NCBI GenBank assembly: GCA_029582265.1
Contig: CM055827.1
Location: 37,540,760 to 37,604,759, forward strand
Reading direction: 5' to 3'
Length of the DNA: 64,000 nt
Source of the DNA: Zoroaster sp. YZ-2022
Taxonomy: Eukaryota; Echinodermata; Asteroidea; Forcipulatida; Zoroasteridae
The position numbers were made by a program, and so were the translations under genes. The notes under the pieces are model-generated. The model was not told the origin of the DNA, made no database searches, and saw only the letters and a program-made list of their open reading frames with translations. Below are positions 23,501-38,500 of the stretch, piece by piece. How positions within the stretch are numbered: the stretch's first letter is position 1; every line of letters begins with the position of its first letter.

Positions 23501-26500
23501 AAGGGTACAAATCCCTCATCACCCACCCGTGTGGAGATGGGGGGGTGAAGGGTACAAATCCCTCATCACCCACCCGTGTGGAGATGGGGGGTGAAGGGTA
23601 CAAATCCCTCATCACCCACCCGTGTGGAGATGGGGGGGGGGGGGGATTGAAGGGCACAAATCCCTCATCACCAACCCAGGTGGGGGAAGGGGGATGGGGG
23701 TTTACTTTCTGTCAACTCTCCAATAACAGTGTGACATTTTGAAAAGTATGGCCACTATCTACAATTTTACTTTAAAATTATTCTTGAATTGGTTTAGGAT
23801 CATTATTATAAAAACAAATTCCCTCTTTCATTGAAACCCCAATTAGAGTTCTGAAGATGGTTAACATTAAAAACTTCCATAAATATAGATAACTTATTAA
23901 AATAAAACATATGGTTAAGTGTGAGAATATTTGTTGGGTGCAGTCATGAGCCTTATAATTGATAAAATATTGATAACTGATATCGATACTTTTTTGTTTT
24001 TATTCCACCAGAACCCAATGATCTTGGATTCCAATGCAGATCAAGCCAAGGTTAGTGCCCTTCTCAACAAGCTGGGAAACAGACTAGAGTTGCTGCAGAA
24101 GACAGCTTTCTTATATAAGTCATATCAGAAGAACTTTAAGGTAAGTCAATATCTGTTTATAGTTATCTACTGGTGCTATTCTAGATATAGAGCATAATCT
24201 CATGATGTTGCTTAATACCATTTTGTGCTAACTGGGCTAGCACACAGATTTAGCAGAAGTGTTTAAGTACCAAATCATAGATTATGGCAAGTATGTTTAG
24301 AAGCAGAAAGTCTTTGCTAATACAATGTGAAATATAATTATGTTAATCACAATATTTTATACAATAGTTAGTTTGGATAGAGCAGCTCGGCCAAAAATGT
24401 ACTAATTAAATCAATTTGTTAAGCAAAATACGCTGATAACCAAAGGCAAAAAGCTGTATGTGTTGTTTGGAATATTTGGCTAAATGTGCTAGCCAAGAAT
24501 TGTGCTGTGAAAACTAATGTTAATAAAAGAAACCATTTTGCGAGTTTCTAGACAGGTTTATTTATTTTGTAATTTGGTTCATTTAAAGCCGAACAAGGAA
24601 CATATTTTTTAAAACTTAATTCCAATGTACAGTAATCATTGTTGTAATATTACATGATATAGGTTGAAGTGACCAAGTATGAAGAGCTTGAGGAAACTCA
24701 TTCTGAGCTGAAACTTAAGCAGTTATTGTGGGAGTCCCTGGATGAATGGGACACTATTGCAGCAGAATGGACAGAGGTAAAACAACTGAAACCAAAGGCC
24801 TTTATTTTGTATAGTTTACCTTGATTGAGGCATTATACATGAGGATATTAAGACAGTTGACATCTTTTAGAATCAACAACTCTTGGACTTATCCACTGGT
24901 ATTCAACTCATGCACTCTTATCAAGCAGCCATGACACTTTTAGAATCAACAACTCTTAGGCTTATCCACTGGTATTCAACTCATGCACTCTTATCAAGCA
25001 ACCATGACACTTTTAGAATCAACAACTCTTAGGCTTATCCACTGGTATTCAACTCATGCACTCTTATCAAGCAGCCATGACACTTTTAGAATCAACAACT
25101 CTTAGGCTTATCCACTGGTATTCAACTCATGCACTCTTATCAAGCAGCCATGACACTTTTAGAATCAACAACTCTTAGGCTTATCCACTGGTATTCAACT
25201 CATGCACTCTTATCAAGCAGCCATGACACTTTTAGAATCAACAACTCTTAGGCTTATCCACTGGTATTCAACTCATGCACTCTTATCAAGCAGCCATGAC
25301 ACTTTTAGAATCAACAACTCTTAGGCTTATCCACTGGTATTCAACTCATGCACTCTTATCAAGCAACCATGACACTTTTAGAATCAACAACTCTTAGGCT
25401 TATCCACTGGTATTCAACTCATGCACTCTTATCAAGCAGCCATGACACTTTTAGAATCAACAACTCTTAGGCTTATCCACTGGTATTCAACTCATGCACT
25501 CTTATCAAGCAGCCATGACACTTTTAGAATCAACAACTCTTAGGCTTATCCACTGGTATTCAACTCATGCACTCTTATCAAGCAGCCATGACACTTTTAG
25601 AATCAACAACTCTTAGGCTTATCCACTGGTATTCAACTCATGCACTCTTATCAAGCAGCCATGACACTTTTAGAATCAACAACTCTTAGGCTTATCCACT
25701 GGTATTCAACTCATGCACTCTTATCAAGCAGCCATGACACTTTTAGAATCAACAACTCTTAGGCTTATCCACTGGTATTCAACTCATGCACTCTTATCAA
25801 GCAGCCATGACACTTTTAGAATCAACAACTCTTAGGCTTATCCACTGGTATTCAACTCATGCACTCTTATCAAGCAGCCATGACACTTTTAGAATCAACA
25901 ACTCTTAGGCTTATCCACTGGTATTCAACTCATGCACTCTTATCAAGCAGCCATGACACTTTTAGAATCAACAACTCTTAGGCTTATCCACTGGTATTCA
26001 ACTCATGCACTCTTATCAAGCAGCCATGACACTTTACATATAGATCAACCTTGCATATTTCATCTATTGGTCATCTAGACATAGCTTGCCTCTTTTGCAA
26101 AACTCACTGTTTTATTAGTTTTTCTTGTTATTCTGATAAACTTTTCTTGTCAATTTTGTTTGTAGTGTGACTTTGAAAGTTTGGACCCAGAGGAATTGTC
26201 GAGCACAGTTGCCCGCTATGGAAAGTCAGTTCATCAGTTGGAGAAGGGACTGCCACCTAACCATGTTGTACCCAAGCTGAAGGAAAGGGTTGAAGGAATG
26301 AGGGAGAAGGTAACGTGTTTAAGATTCATCTGTTTCCACTTTTTCCAATTTGATTGATGTAAAAGTTGATGTTATTGAAATTCCATTGCCAGCTGTGCTC
26401 GAACATTGCAATTTTGAGATGGTTTTTGAAACTAAAGTACTTTTGAGCGTAAGACGAAAATAAATCCATGAGGACCACAAAACCTCAACTAAGTGTGTGC

Positions 26501-29500
26501 CAAGATAACAACTATCTGTTCTTATTCATTAGAGTAGTTGGTAATAGATACACAGTCAACCGTTGAGACATAGACATATACACATTGATATCTCTCAACC
26601 AGTAAAATATCCTAACTGTCTAGAGCATTTATGAATAAGTATTTAAGTTCAACTACAAGGAATGACTATGTTTGATGTTGTAGATGCCAGTGATCACCAA
26701 CCTGCGTAATCCCTCCCTAAAACAGCGCCATTGGGAGTCCATTGAGAACATCTTGAATTTCAGCATCAAATCAGAAGAGTCAATAACCTTAGGATTACTG
26801 ACCAATCTGGATGCCTTCAGTCACACTGAGGAAATTGAAGAGGTATCAGGTCAGGCATCTAGTGAGGCTGCTCTAGAGACATTGCTCAAAAAGGTATGTC
26901 TTAAGTGATCTGAATACTTTGTTTTGCTAAATTATCTCTATACATTAAAACATGTATCAAAGTACTACCAGATTAATATCCAATTAAAAGTTGTGATATA
27001 ATTTTAATTTGTGAACAAATACAAATTTTATAAAGCAGGATTTGTTTTCTAAGAACAATTTTTAATGTGATTCTTTAGGTTGAAGATGCCTGGAAGACTA
27101 CAGAGTTCATTGTACTAGCTCACCGTGATTCCAAAGATGTTTTCATTCTTGGAGGAACTGATGAGATACAGGTCCTCCTAGATGACAGCCAAGTTAACAT
27201 ATCAACCATCGCAAGTTCTCGTCATGTCGGTCCAATAAAGCCTAGGGTTGATGAGTGGGTGCGTAACCTGGGTCTGTTCAGCGAGACGTTGGATGAATGG
27301 TTGAATTGCCAGCGTAACTGGCTATATCTTGAGAGTATCTTCAGTGCCCCTGATATCCAGAGGCAGCTACCAGCGGAGGCTAAGATGTTTATGCAGGTAA
27401 AGAAGACTAATCATTCTTTTAACCACACCATAATCCTGCAACATTTTCACCAACCTTGAATTATGTAAAACCAATACTAAGTCGATAGTTTTGACCATAA
27501 TCATTGTCCACACTATTCTTGATAAAACTGATTTAAGAATATTATTTGGCCTGAACTTTTGCCACAACTAAGTGTCATTTGATATCTCTTTATGATAGGT
27601 TGACAAGTCTTGGAAGGAGATAATGCGCAAAGTAAACCGTCTCCCATTGTCAATGCGTGCTGCCACACAGCCTGGTCTACTTGAGACCTTCAGGAATAAC
27701 AATTCACTGCTGGACCAGATCCAGAAGTGTCTAGAAGCTTACTTAGAATCCAAGAGATGTGTCTTCCCAAGGTATTTGATACTTGCTATGTGTGTCTTGA
27801 ATCTATGATTGTTAGTGTCTATTGACATCATTTAATCTTTTCTTAGGTTTGACTCAATGCTTCATTAAGTGATGAACTGTTTCATAGCATCTAGACAACA
27901 TGAACATGTCTCTTCATATTGATAATATGAATGGTGATGGCAATGTACTATCCAAATTAATTGTCGCCTCCTCAAAATAAACTGTCTGAAAAAGAAACTG
28001 TAAAAAGTTCAGAAAGATTATAGATATAAGATTGTGACGATTGAAATATTTTGCCTTTTTTTTCTTCAGATTCTATTTCTTGTCCAACGATGAGCTATTG
28101 GAGATTCTGTCTCAGACACGTAACCCACATGCTGTACAGCCCCATCTCAGGAAGTGCTTTGATGCCATTGCTAAACTGGAGTTTGGAAGTACTGGAGCTC
28201 AGCCCACTGATGGAAAGATGTCACCCTCTGGGGATAAAGGTAACATTCGATTACTTCTCTCTTTTGGTAATGTCATCATTTGTTTGTGTTTCTCTGTCAT
28301 GTTGGCCTTGACAAATATTTTTCGAGGGTTGAAGGCCCATCTCACATCAACTGTATTATTGCCTATGTAGCATCTCTCTTCAAAACGAAGATTTACTAAA
28401 CATTTTACAGAGGCCGAAGCTGTGAAGACGTCAACCAATGACATCTTGGCAATGATTTCCCCTGAGAATGAGAAAGTTGCTCTGGGTAAAGGACTGAAGG
28501 CAAGAGGCAATGTGGAGGATTGGTTGGGTAAAGTTGAAGAAGCCATGGTGAGCTCCCTTCGTCGGCTTACCAAAGCTGCTCTGACTGATTTTGAACAGCG
28601 CCCCCTGGAGGAATGGGTTACGCAGCATGCATCACAGGTGGTATTGACCGTTGCCCAGACAATGTGGTGCCGCGATGTCATCGAGATTCTGGACGGGGAT
28701 TGCGATCGTATCGAAGGCATGAAAGAGTTTGAGCAAAAGAACTTTGAGGTATAAAGTAAAAGAAAAATATAATACTCACAATACCCAATGTTATAATTAA
28801 CCTAAACAATTGCCTAAAATTTAATTCAGCCATTGAATGAGAGTGTGTGTGGATACCAAATTGTTTTTGAAATGCACATCATTATGGTCACTTTTGGGAA
28901 TCTTAACATGAATAGTTCGTTTTGGAAAAGTACCATACAAAAATACTTATACCCATACTCCTCAGGGAGCTTAGATGGTTCTTGGAATATGTCAGGATGC
29001 CAAGGGGTAATAATATTCAATATGACATAATCGGCATAATTGGCAGATACAGGCACAATATAAATTTTTATTATCATCATCATTATTATTATTAATATTA
29101 TTGTTATTTATCTCCATTGATATTAAACCTTGAGTGTTTGTTACATAAGCACAAGTTTACATATTTTTTTTAATCCAAAATTCTTAAAGACACCTCCATT
29201 GTATCATGTACCATTAGAAAGGTTTTATTGTGTGGTATATGTGCATTCATAAGTTAAGTCAATACTTTATGTATGTCTGTGTCTAATGCAGTGACTCTCA
29301 TAATTTCTACATCTAATTATTTGTATTAATACCATGTCTATGCACAGAGTCTAAATCGCCTTGCAGCCATGGTGCGTGGTAACCTCACTAAGCTGGTTCG
29401 TAACATCCTGTGTGCACTTATCACAATCAGCGTCCATGCCCGTGATATTATCACCAGTATGGTGAAGAATGGTGTGGATAACTCCAATCAATTTGAGTGG

Positions 29501-32500
29501 GTGAAACAAATGAGATACTACTGGGATCTGGAGCTGGATAACTGTGTAGTGCGGATGTCAACATCACAATATGTGTATGGGTATGAGTACTTGGGGGCTT
29601 CTGCCCGTCTGGTCATTACACCATTGACTGTAAGTTTGTTTGGCTGGATTTATTACAATGTCCATAAATTATATACCATTTATCACTGCATGAGAAAAAA
29701 GTTAATTATAAAATATGAGTTCAATAACATTTGGGTCACCATTAAATTTTGAAATAACAACCCCACACTAAACATTGTTTGAAAAAAAGTTCCCATATGC
29801 CTTGAAAGTTAATGTTTCAAAAAAGCAATGTTTGTTCTCATTTCAGACAATCAAAGGTTGAATGTTCTCTTTGTTAATTTTGTGGGGCACATTGTGATGC
29901 ATATGTGTAAGAATTAAGATATTTCAATGCAATGTGTGCATTATTGAACCTAACTTTGTTTTACAATGAAATTGATGCATGACATTAAAGGGGCAGTATT
30001 GTCACGATCAACAGTGCATGTGTTAGATTAACTCAGTGACTGAAAATAATTTCCCAAGATAAGGTCATATTACCGTTGCTGCTGCATAAATGAGCCAGTG
30101 ATTTTCAGTCAATGTGTTCATCTTAAACTAGGACATTGATTCCATGCCCTGTTGAAAGTCTGCTCTGATCATGACGACACAGCCCCTTTAAGAATATTCT
30201 TTGATCCTTTGTTTTCAGGATCGTTGTTACCTGTGCCTCATGGGAGCTCTTCAGTTGGACCTTGGTGGTGCCCCAGCTGGTCCTGCTGGTACAGGCAAGA
30301 CAGAGACTACCAAGGATCTTGCCAAAGGTTTAGCCAAACAGTGCGTAGTCTTCAACTGCTCTGATGGTCTGGACTTCAAGATGATGGGTCGGTTTTTTTC
30401 TGGTCTGGCTCAGTCCGGTGCCTGGTGTTGCTTTGATGAATTCAACCGTATTGACATTGAGGTGTTGTCTGTCATTGCCCAGCAGTTGATCACAATTAGG
30501 AATGCTAAGGCTGCTAAGGTAATGTTGGTTTTAACATTGATTCCAAGAACCTCAATGATCTGTTGCCAGAACTCAGATAGCCACATCCCTAAATATATAC
30601 TTGAAAATATACTTTTAAAATATTACAAGCATGACAAAATGAACAAACATTCACAAAGCAAGCTTACATGAAACTTTGTAGCATTACATTATTTTGAATA
30701 AGATATATATATATAAATGGTAGCACTTTTAAGACTAACTAAACTTAAAAGTAGGCATAAGCTTTCGTAGCTACAGCTACTTCATCAGATGCAATGAAGA
30801 AGGACATTGCATCTGATGAAGTAGCTGTAGCTACGAAAGCTTATGCCTATTTTTAAGTTTAGTTAGTCTTAAAAGTGCTACCATTTATATATATATATAT
30901 CTTATTCTACCTGACTATCACGGCTGCATACAGATCTATTATTTTGAATGACAATGTATCATTTATATTTAGCATATAAGATGTCTGTACCTCAGTTCAT
31001 GTGGAATTTTTTTTTGCTATGATATTGTTTCATAAATATCTGTCTTGTACTTTTTGTATTAAACAAAATGAATGAATTTGACTGACATTTAACCTGATAC
31101 CTGTTGCAGGTGTCTCGGTTCATGTTTGAGGGTCGAGAGATCAAATTAGTTGCCTCCTGCGCTGCCTTCATCACAATGAATCCTGGTTACGCTGGTCGTA
31201 CTGAGCTTCCTGATAACTTAAAGGCTCTCTTTAGACCAATATCTATGATGGTTCCTGATTACAGTAAGTTTTGTGTGTTTTTAATAACAATAGTTCTGCT
31301 TATTAGTGTATATATGTATTAAAGGCAGTGCAAATCTTTATTTTCAACAAGCATACATAATTGCAGTTTTACATAAAAATTACTTGGTGTAAAGTTGATG
31401 ATGGTATCAAAAATCCCATATTTTTAAATTGTTTTTAAAGGTAAAACATTATTCCTTAATAGTAATTTACAACAGAATGTTTATAAATAACTGTATAATA
31501 ATTCCAGAATGAACAGAAGTTGGTATCTGTCTATCAACATTTCTGAAAGAATTTTCATGTTTTTACAAAATGAGCACATGACATAAGTTGATTCATAATA
31601 AATAGATTTGATTAATTGATAATCCATGCAAAAATAAACACGTTTGTGTTTTTCCCAATAGCTCTAATTGCTGAAGTCATCTTATATTCAGAGGGTTTTG
31701 AATTATCTAAGACCCTCGCTCGTAAAATGACCCAAATGTACAAACTCTGCAGTGAGCAGCTGTCTCAGCAGGATCATTATGACTTTGGTATGCGTGCAGT
31801 CAAGTCTGTGCTGGTAATGGCAGGAGCACTCAAGCGTGGCAACCCTGATCTTGGAGAAGACATTGTGCTTATAAGAGCTCTCAGGGATAGTAACCTGCCA
31901 AAGTTTCTTGCGGATGATGCTGTTCTGTTTGGGGTGAGTTGAGCAAATTTAAATTGACTTTAAGATTTTTAAGTATGTCATACTTGTTTTTCACTTTTTA
32001 GAGCTCCTTTACAATTTATTTTGTAAAATATCAATAAATAATTTACAAAAACAACATGTGAAAGTATATGCAAATTCGGGCAGGACTTTGCTGAATAAAC
32101 TAGGAAAGTCCAATAAACGTTTTTTGAGCTGGCCTGTAGTGGACAGTATTCTTTCACTGGAGTGTCGTGGCCGAGCGGTCTAGCGCACCGAACTCAAGTT
32201 CTGGTGTTGCCAGCAGCAGGGTGTGGGTTCGAGCCCCGGTCGTGACACTTGTGTCCTTGAGCAAGGTACTTAACCATAATTGCTTCGTCTTTCGGATGGG
32301 ACGTAAAGCCGTAGGTCCCGTGTGTTGTGTAATGCACGTAAAAAAGAATGCGCCTTGAGCACCACTTAGTTGGTGGATACGTGCGCTATATAAGTCCACA
32401 CATTATTATTATTATTATTATTATTTCACATTTTTTAGAAGTGATGAACTATTGTTAATTATTTCTCCTTTTATAATCCTCTATCACACTAGGGCATCTT

Positions 32501-35500
32501 GTCTGATCTGTTCCCTGGATCAGTTCTACCTGAGCATGACTATGGTACTCTACAAAGCTTCATTGAACAAGCTTTGTTAGATAAAGGTCTGCAGATTGAA
32601 GAATGTATTGTACGTAAGGTAATCCAGTTGTATGAGACAATGATTGTACGTCATGGTGTCATGTTAGTGGGGCCTACAGGAGGAGGAAAGACTACCACTT
32701 ATGAGGTATGTTTATCAGCCCTTTTATTTGTCTATAAAACGTAACCAAGGTCTTAGTTAACTTGAAAGGTTACATTTTGTTACTCATTACTTCATATACT
32801 CCATGGCAAACAACATCCATGATTAATTTTACAAATGGTTGAAGTAAGTTAATAATATTCATGTAGTTATAGCTCTTATTAGTTCAAGACGATCCAAGAA
32901 TCTTTATAAGGTAAATAAGCCATAAATCTAATGTGAATGATGCATATCCCATGCAAATTTACATGTTTTTTCTTCAGATTTTGCAACAGTCATTGACAGA
33001 GTTACACAAAGCTGGAGAGGACAGTCCCTACTACCAACCTGTTAAAACCTACATACTCAACCCCAAAGCTGTGTCTATGGGAGAGCTTTATGGAGAGGTC
33101 AACAAACTAACGTTAGAATGGCAAGATGGTTTGATGGCTACCATTGTCCGCATCACCTCAGCTGTAAGTAGTTGTTTCTATTTTGTTGTGTCCTTCCATT
33201 GGCAGTTATCTTTTGTTAACATTGTAGGTGGGGAACTGAACTGAAAAATCATACAAGGTGAATTTGCATAGGTTAGTTTCTGTGCATGTCTATTGATTCT
33301 TACAGTATGGATGCATTAACATACATTTTCCATCAATTTGGTGGGAAACAAAACAAAATTGTTTAAAAATAAATCCATAATATAAATTGCAGATAACATC
33401 TTTTAGGCTCAAAATTCTTCCAAATATTTAACTTTGACTCCAAATCAAAGCAAAAGTAACAATTCTCCGGGTAATAAAAGACAGGAGTGAAAATTGTACT
33501 TTTGATCCATATTTTTGACAGGAAACTACGGAAGATCACAAATGGATAATCTGCGATGGTCCTGTTGATGCTCTTTGGATTGAGAATATGAATACTGTAC
33601 TAGATGACAATAAGATGTTGTGTCTTGCTAACAGTGAGCGTATCAAGTTATCTAACTCTATACACATGGTGTTTGAGGTACAGGATTTGGCTGTGGCATC
33701 TCCTGCCACTGTCAGCAGGTAAATACATGTACATTAAAAGTCATTTCCCCAATTGTAGTGCTTAGAAGGCGCATTTTTGTTAAAATTATATTCACAGTTT
33801 CTGACTCTTGGTCAATAGAGGGCAGTGTTTCTTTGAATTACAATTTATATGATTATTTATGTAATAATAAACTTATCATTACATTTTTTTTTGTTTCACA
33901 TTTTGATGATTTTAGGCAATAACCAAATTGTTTTATATCTTTAACTTCTCAGAATCACTATTACAAAAAAATCTGTGAAGGTTTTAATTCATTGCTCACA
34001 TATCTGGCTGAAAGGTTTCTAAAATTCATTAACTTACAATTGTATGTTTATTTATAATCCCAAATAATGAAACAGATCTGAGATCATACTCAATAGAATG
34101 GATCATAATGTATATAAATAATAAAAGTTTCTTTAATAATCAGATGTGGTATGGTGTACATTGATCCTGGTGAGCTGAAATGGATGCCATATGTCAAGAC
34201 ATGGATTACAGCCTTCAAGACTAATATTAGAGAGGAGACATATACCTACATCTTAGAGCTGTTTCAGACTTATGTAGAAGATGGACTAAAGTTTGTCTCC
34301 AAGAAATGTATTCAGGCTATTAACCAGGTATGTGTTTACCAAAGTATATATCAGTTATCCAATTAACAAGGTTAATTAACCAGTTATCAAGGTTTAACAA
34401 ATCTGGTTCAGTTAATGTTTTCATGCAATTTCCAAAGTTGTTGGTAATTGCAAAGCTTCCCTGACATAACATCTTTGTGCTGGTGTGTATTGCTTATTAA
34501 CCCTAACTCCCTAGGCATTGTATTAAAACAATAAAAATCCTTCAAAATCCTCCAAAATCCTCCAACTGGCTTTGTTGTCTAGGGAGTTAGGGTTAAGCAT
34601 TTATTGATGTTTTTATTGATGCTTATCATAAGAAATTAAATTAATTTCATAGTTCCATCTTACAGGTCAAGATATGAATACATATGATGATGTCTCTTAT
34701 GAGGAGGCCATTTTGGTTTTCTATATCAAAAGTCTATGAGAATGAAAATGAGGCTTATGTAAAAAATTAACTGGTGCCTTTCAAACTGCTATTTTTAGGT
34801 TGACTTTATTGAGAATGGAACCAGGCAAACATGAGTCCTGTGTGATTAGGGTCATTCATTACTGCAATGTTTTCTCATTTACCCAGGTTGATATCAGCAA
34901 AGTGAATACCCTATGCTGTCTGCTAGAGGTTCTTGTCTTCAAGGGCAGCCTAGATCTAAAGATGGAAACCAACCGTCTTCATTCCTTGATCTGTACCACA
35001 TTTGTCTTCTGTTACCTGTGGTCTGTCGGAGGCAATCTAATTGAGAGTTGTTGGGATTTGTTTGACACATTCATTCGGAATCAGTTTGAAGATAATGGAG
35101 ATGCTAAGGTAGATAATTAATTTTATAATATTCATTTCTTGTAAGTAGTAATATTTAAATAAACCATGTCTTCCCCATAAGGTTATAAAAGAAAGAAAAA
35201 CTCATCATAAATAAGTCTTACAAACTGAAGGGCCTGTCATATAGCTTTAGTCAGGTATTTTTATAATCTTGTTAATTGTTGGTGTCAATTTAGCAATATG
35301 CTTTTGATTTACAAGCATTTTGGATCAGTATTTAGGTATTCATCTTGTATCAGAGAAGATTTTGTATATATAGTCTTTAAATATATTTTTCATCAAGGCA
35401 ATAGTGAATTAAATTTGTCCATTTTCTTAGAAATGTGATCTCCTTTTGAGCTGATTTTCTACAATTTGGTTACAATTTCTTGATCCTCATAAGGTACACC

Positions 35501-38500
35501 AACAATATTCTTTTACCAGAAGTGCATTTATGGCTTTAATCACATCTCATGCATTTCTCCCACCAGTTAAACTCTAGTGGTGATCTGTGGAGTTGCTACA
35601 TTGATTTTGATACCAAACGCATGGATATGTGGGAGAAGATTATTCCAATCTTCAAGTACAATCCAGAAATTCCATTCTTTGACATGTTGGTACCAACGAT
35701 GGACACTCTACGTTTTGGCTACCTGATGGAGAAGCTTCTTTCTGTAAACCGCTCTGTGCTCTTCACTGGCACAACAGGTGTAGGAAAGGTCGGTATGCTA
35801 AATATCACAATAGGTGTAGGAAAGATCAGTAGGCTAAATATCACAACAGGTGTAGGAAATGTCAGTATGCTAATTATCTAACATCTTTGATTTTATAAAT
35901 CCCCAATTTTCCCTTTGATAGACAGAATTGATAATGGTGAAGTGTTTTTTTTACATATCTTCTTTAGTTTCTGATTAGCTAGTAGTCTGTAAGCTGGCTA
36001 TTGCTACCCTTACAAGTAAAACATAAGCAACTACAATAATCACAGCCAGAATTCAGCTCACATTGTGGACACAAACTCTACGTACTTTATGATGACAAAA
36101 TATGACACATGAAAATTATTACTATGTCTTCTTGTTTCCTATTTAGTCTGTGATTGCAAGAGGCCTCTTGGACAACATCAGCGAGAAAGCAAACTATGTT
36201 CCTGTCTTCATGAATTTCTCTGCTCAGACAACAAGTATCCGCACCCAGGAAATCATAGAGGGAAAGCTGGAGAAGAAACGCAAAACAATCTTAGGTAAAT
36301 GATTTGAGAAAGTACCATTGGCAAAATGCTACTATGTTTATGTTTATTTCACATGGATAAAAACAAATGTGTTAGGTTTCCACCTGCAAATGTTTCATTC
36401 AGTTCAGTGTGTTCTTGTGTTATTCAGAAAATTTCAAATGAAGACTCAATTTAAGTTTGAGATATTCTTCTTTTTACAGGTGCACCTGCCGGGAAGCGTA
36501 TCATCATCTTTGTTGATGATTTAAACATGCCCAAGCTTGATACTTATGGCTCCCAGCCACCCATTGAACTACTAAGACAATACCAAGACTTCAGTGGACT
36601 GTATGACCGAGAGAAACTGTTTTGGAAAGATATACATGTGAGTGTGTGATAAGTTAGCCCCATCTTGAGTGGCTATTTGGCCTTGGGCAACATTCATAAA
36701 ACAAACATATCATTTTTGCAGTAATATTTCCCTTATTTTATAGTTCCTTGAATTGCATTTTTTCCCTCTTAATATCTTGTACTTAGGATGTGACATTGTC
36801 GGCAGCTTGTGCCCCACCAGGCGGTGGTCGTAATCTGGTAACACCTAGGCTCATCAGGCATTTCAGCATGCTTTGTGTACCCACTGCATCAGACCACAGT
36901 CTCAAACACATATTTATGGTAAGTGTATTGAATCAAATTATAATTTTTCTATTAAATTTTTCTATCAACATGTGACAAACATGCAATCTTTTGAAATCCA
37001 GGGCAGTTTCAGGTGGAACAGGGAGTAATGGAATGTGTGGTTTTAAGCAGAAGAGTGACTAAAGGGTAAATATTTATAAAACAGTGGACCAAAGAAGTAG
37101 CTTCTATCATTAACTGACAAGATTCACAAAGGATTTCATCCACTCCCAGGAACTTGGTTACTAAAGATTTGAATTTTAACAAATTGAATTGGACTGATTT
37201 TTGTTTTTAGTCCATCATCAATGGATTCCTGCATGACTTTCCTCCTGCTGTTAAACAATGCTCAGAGGCTATCGTTGGTGCTGCTGTAGAGATCTATGGC
37301 CGTATGAGTACTGATCTGCTACCAACCCCTGCCAAATCTCACTATGTCTTTAATCTTAGAGACTTGTCTAAATGTGTTCAAGGTAAATATACAGCTTAAT
37401 ACACGGATGGAACCAAATAAGGTTACATAACCATTCCCTGGAGTATATCATTACTAATAATATCACAATCTCTTCATCTGTAATACCATGTATAATAATC
37501 AAGTATATTGCTGTGAATGGAGATTGTAATAATGTTTGTTTCTATTCACATAAATGAAAGGGAACTTCTTAATAAGTTGGAAAACTTACACAGACCTTAG
37601 CCTCATGATTTTGACAGAACACCTCATGCAAATACGGGCAGCTAACAACAATGTTTTCCTCTTTACAGGTGTACTGCAAGCTGACCCAGGTGTGATCCGT
37701 GACCAAGTTGGAATCTTCCGTCTGTTCTGCCATGAATGTCAACGTGTCTTCCATGACCGTCTTATCAATCTTGAAGACAAGGCCTACTTCAATGAGATCA
37801 TGTCTGAAATGGCTAGTAAACACTTCAGTCAGAACATTGAGTCTGAGACATTTGTCAAGACACCAATAATCTTTGGTGATTTCATGAAGATAGGTGCTGA
37901 GGAGAATGATCGATTGTATGAAGATATCATCGATCTGAATAAGCTGAAGAATGTCTTGCAAGATGTGAGTTAATCTTCCTATCCAATCATGTAACTATTA
38001 AAGTGTGTTCCCTACTCTGGCTTGATTAATGATTCAAAATGGATTCAGAAATTACTATTATTCATTTCCATAACTTTGAACAAAAAACCATGTTGCATTT
38101 ATGAAATTAATTTTTTTTAAATTTTTTTAATCAGGAGAACAAAATTACATTGTAGTTCCTTGAAAGTGAACATTTTAAACCAATTTGTTTCATGTTTCAG
38201 AAACTTGAATTAAATATATATGCAAAACTTCTCGAGTTGATTGTTCACAATATTTTGTTTTGTGATTTACAGTATCTAGATGACAGTAACATGACGTCCT
38301 CTAAAGAGATGAAGTTGGTGTTCTTTATGGATGCAATTCAGCATGTTGCCAGGTTGGTCTTAATCTTGTAAATGACAGCTACAGCCAAATATTTCTAATT
38401 GAGACATTGTTTCATCTTGTGGTGGTCAACATTTTTTACTCCACATCTCTGAAGGCTGGAGGGGTATTACTATCATTTGCGAGGTCTGTCATGACAAAAA

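Larger units (their letters stand above)
30695..30908. mobile_element. Perfect palindrome with paired hammerhead-like cores
   Basis: Arms of about 100 bp are almost perfect inverted copies (ggtagcacttttaagactaa to its complement), with outer (AT)n runs and a centre near 30797. Each arm carries ctgatgaagtagc/gctacgaaagctt. It lies in the intron after exon 24. Confidence 0.9.

Noticed and set aside
23155..23742. Several ORFs over the G-run repeat
   Set aside because: Minisatellite in an intron; frames on both strands are open only because of the repeat.
28199..28720. 173-residue minus-strand ORF
   Set aside because: It is antisense to conserved DNAH6 exons 21-22 and has no protein-family features of its own.
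32161..32250. tRNA-Leu gene
   Set aside because: A and B boxes are good, but the acceptor stem is imperfect and a SINE body and (ATT)n tail follow, so this is a tRNA-derived SINE head.
34497..34596. Interstitial telomere repeat
   Set aside because: CCCTAA occurs only once in each inverted end; there is no tandem telomeric array.
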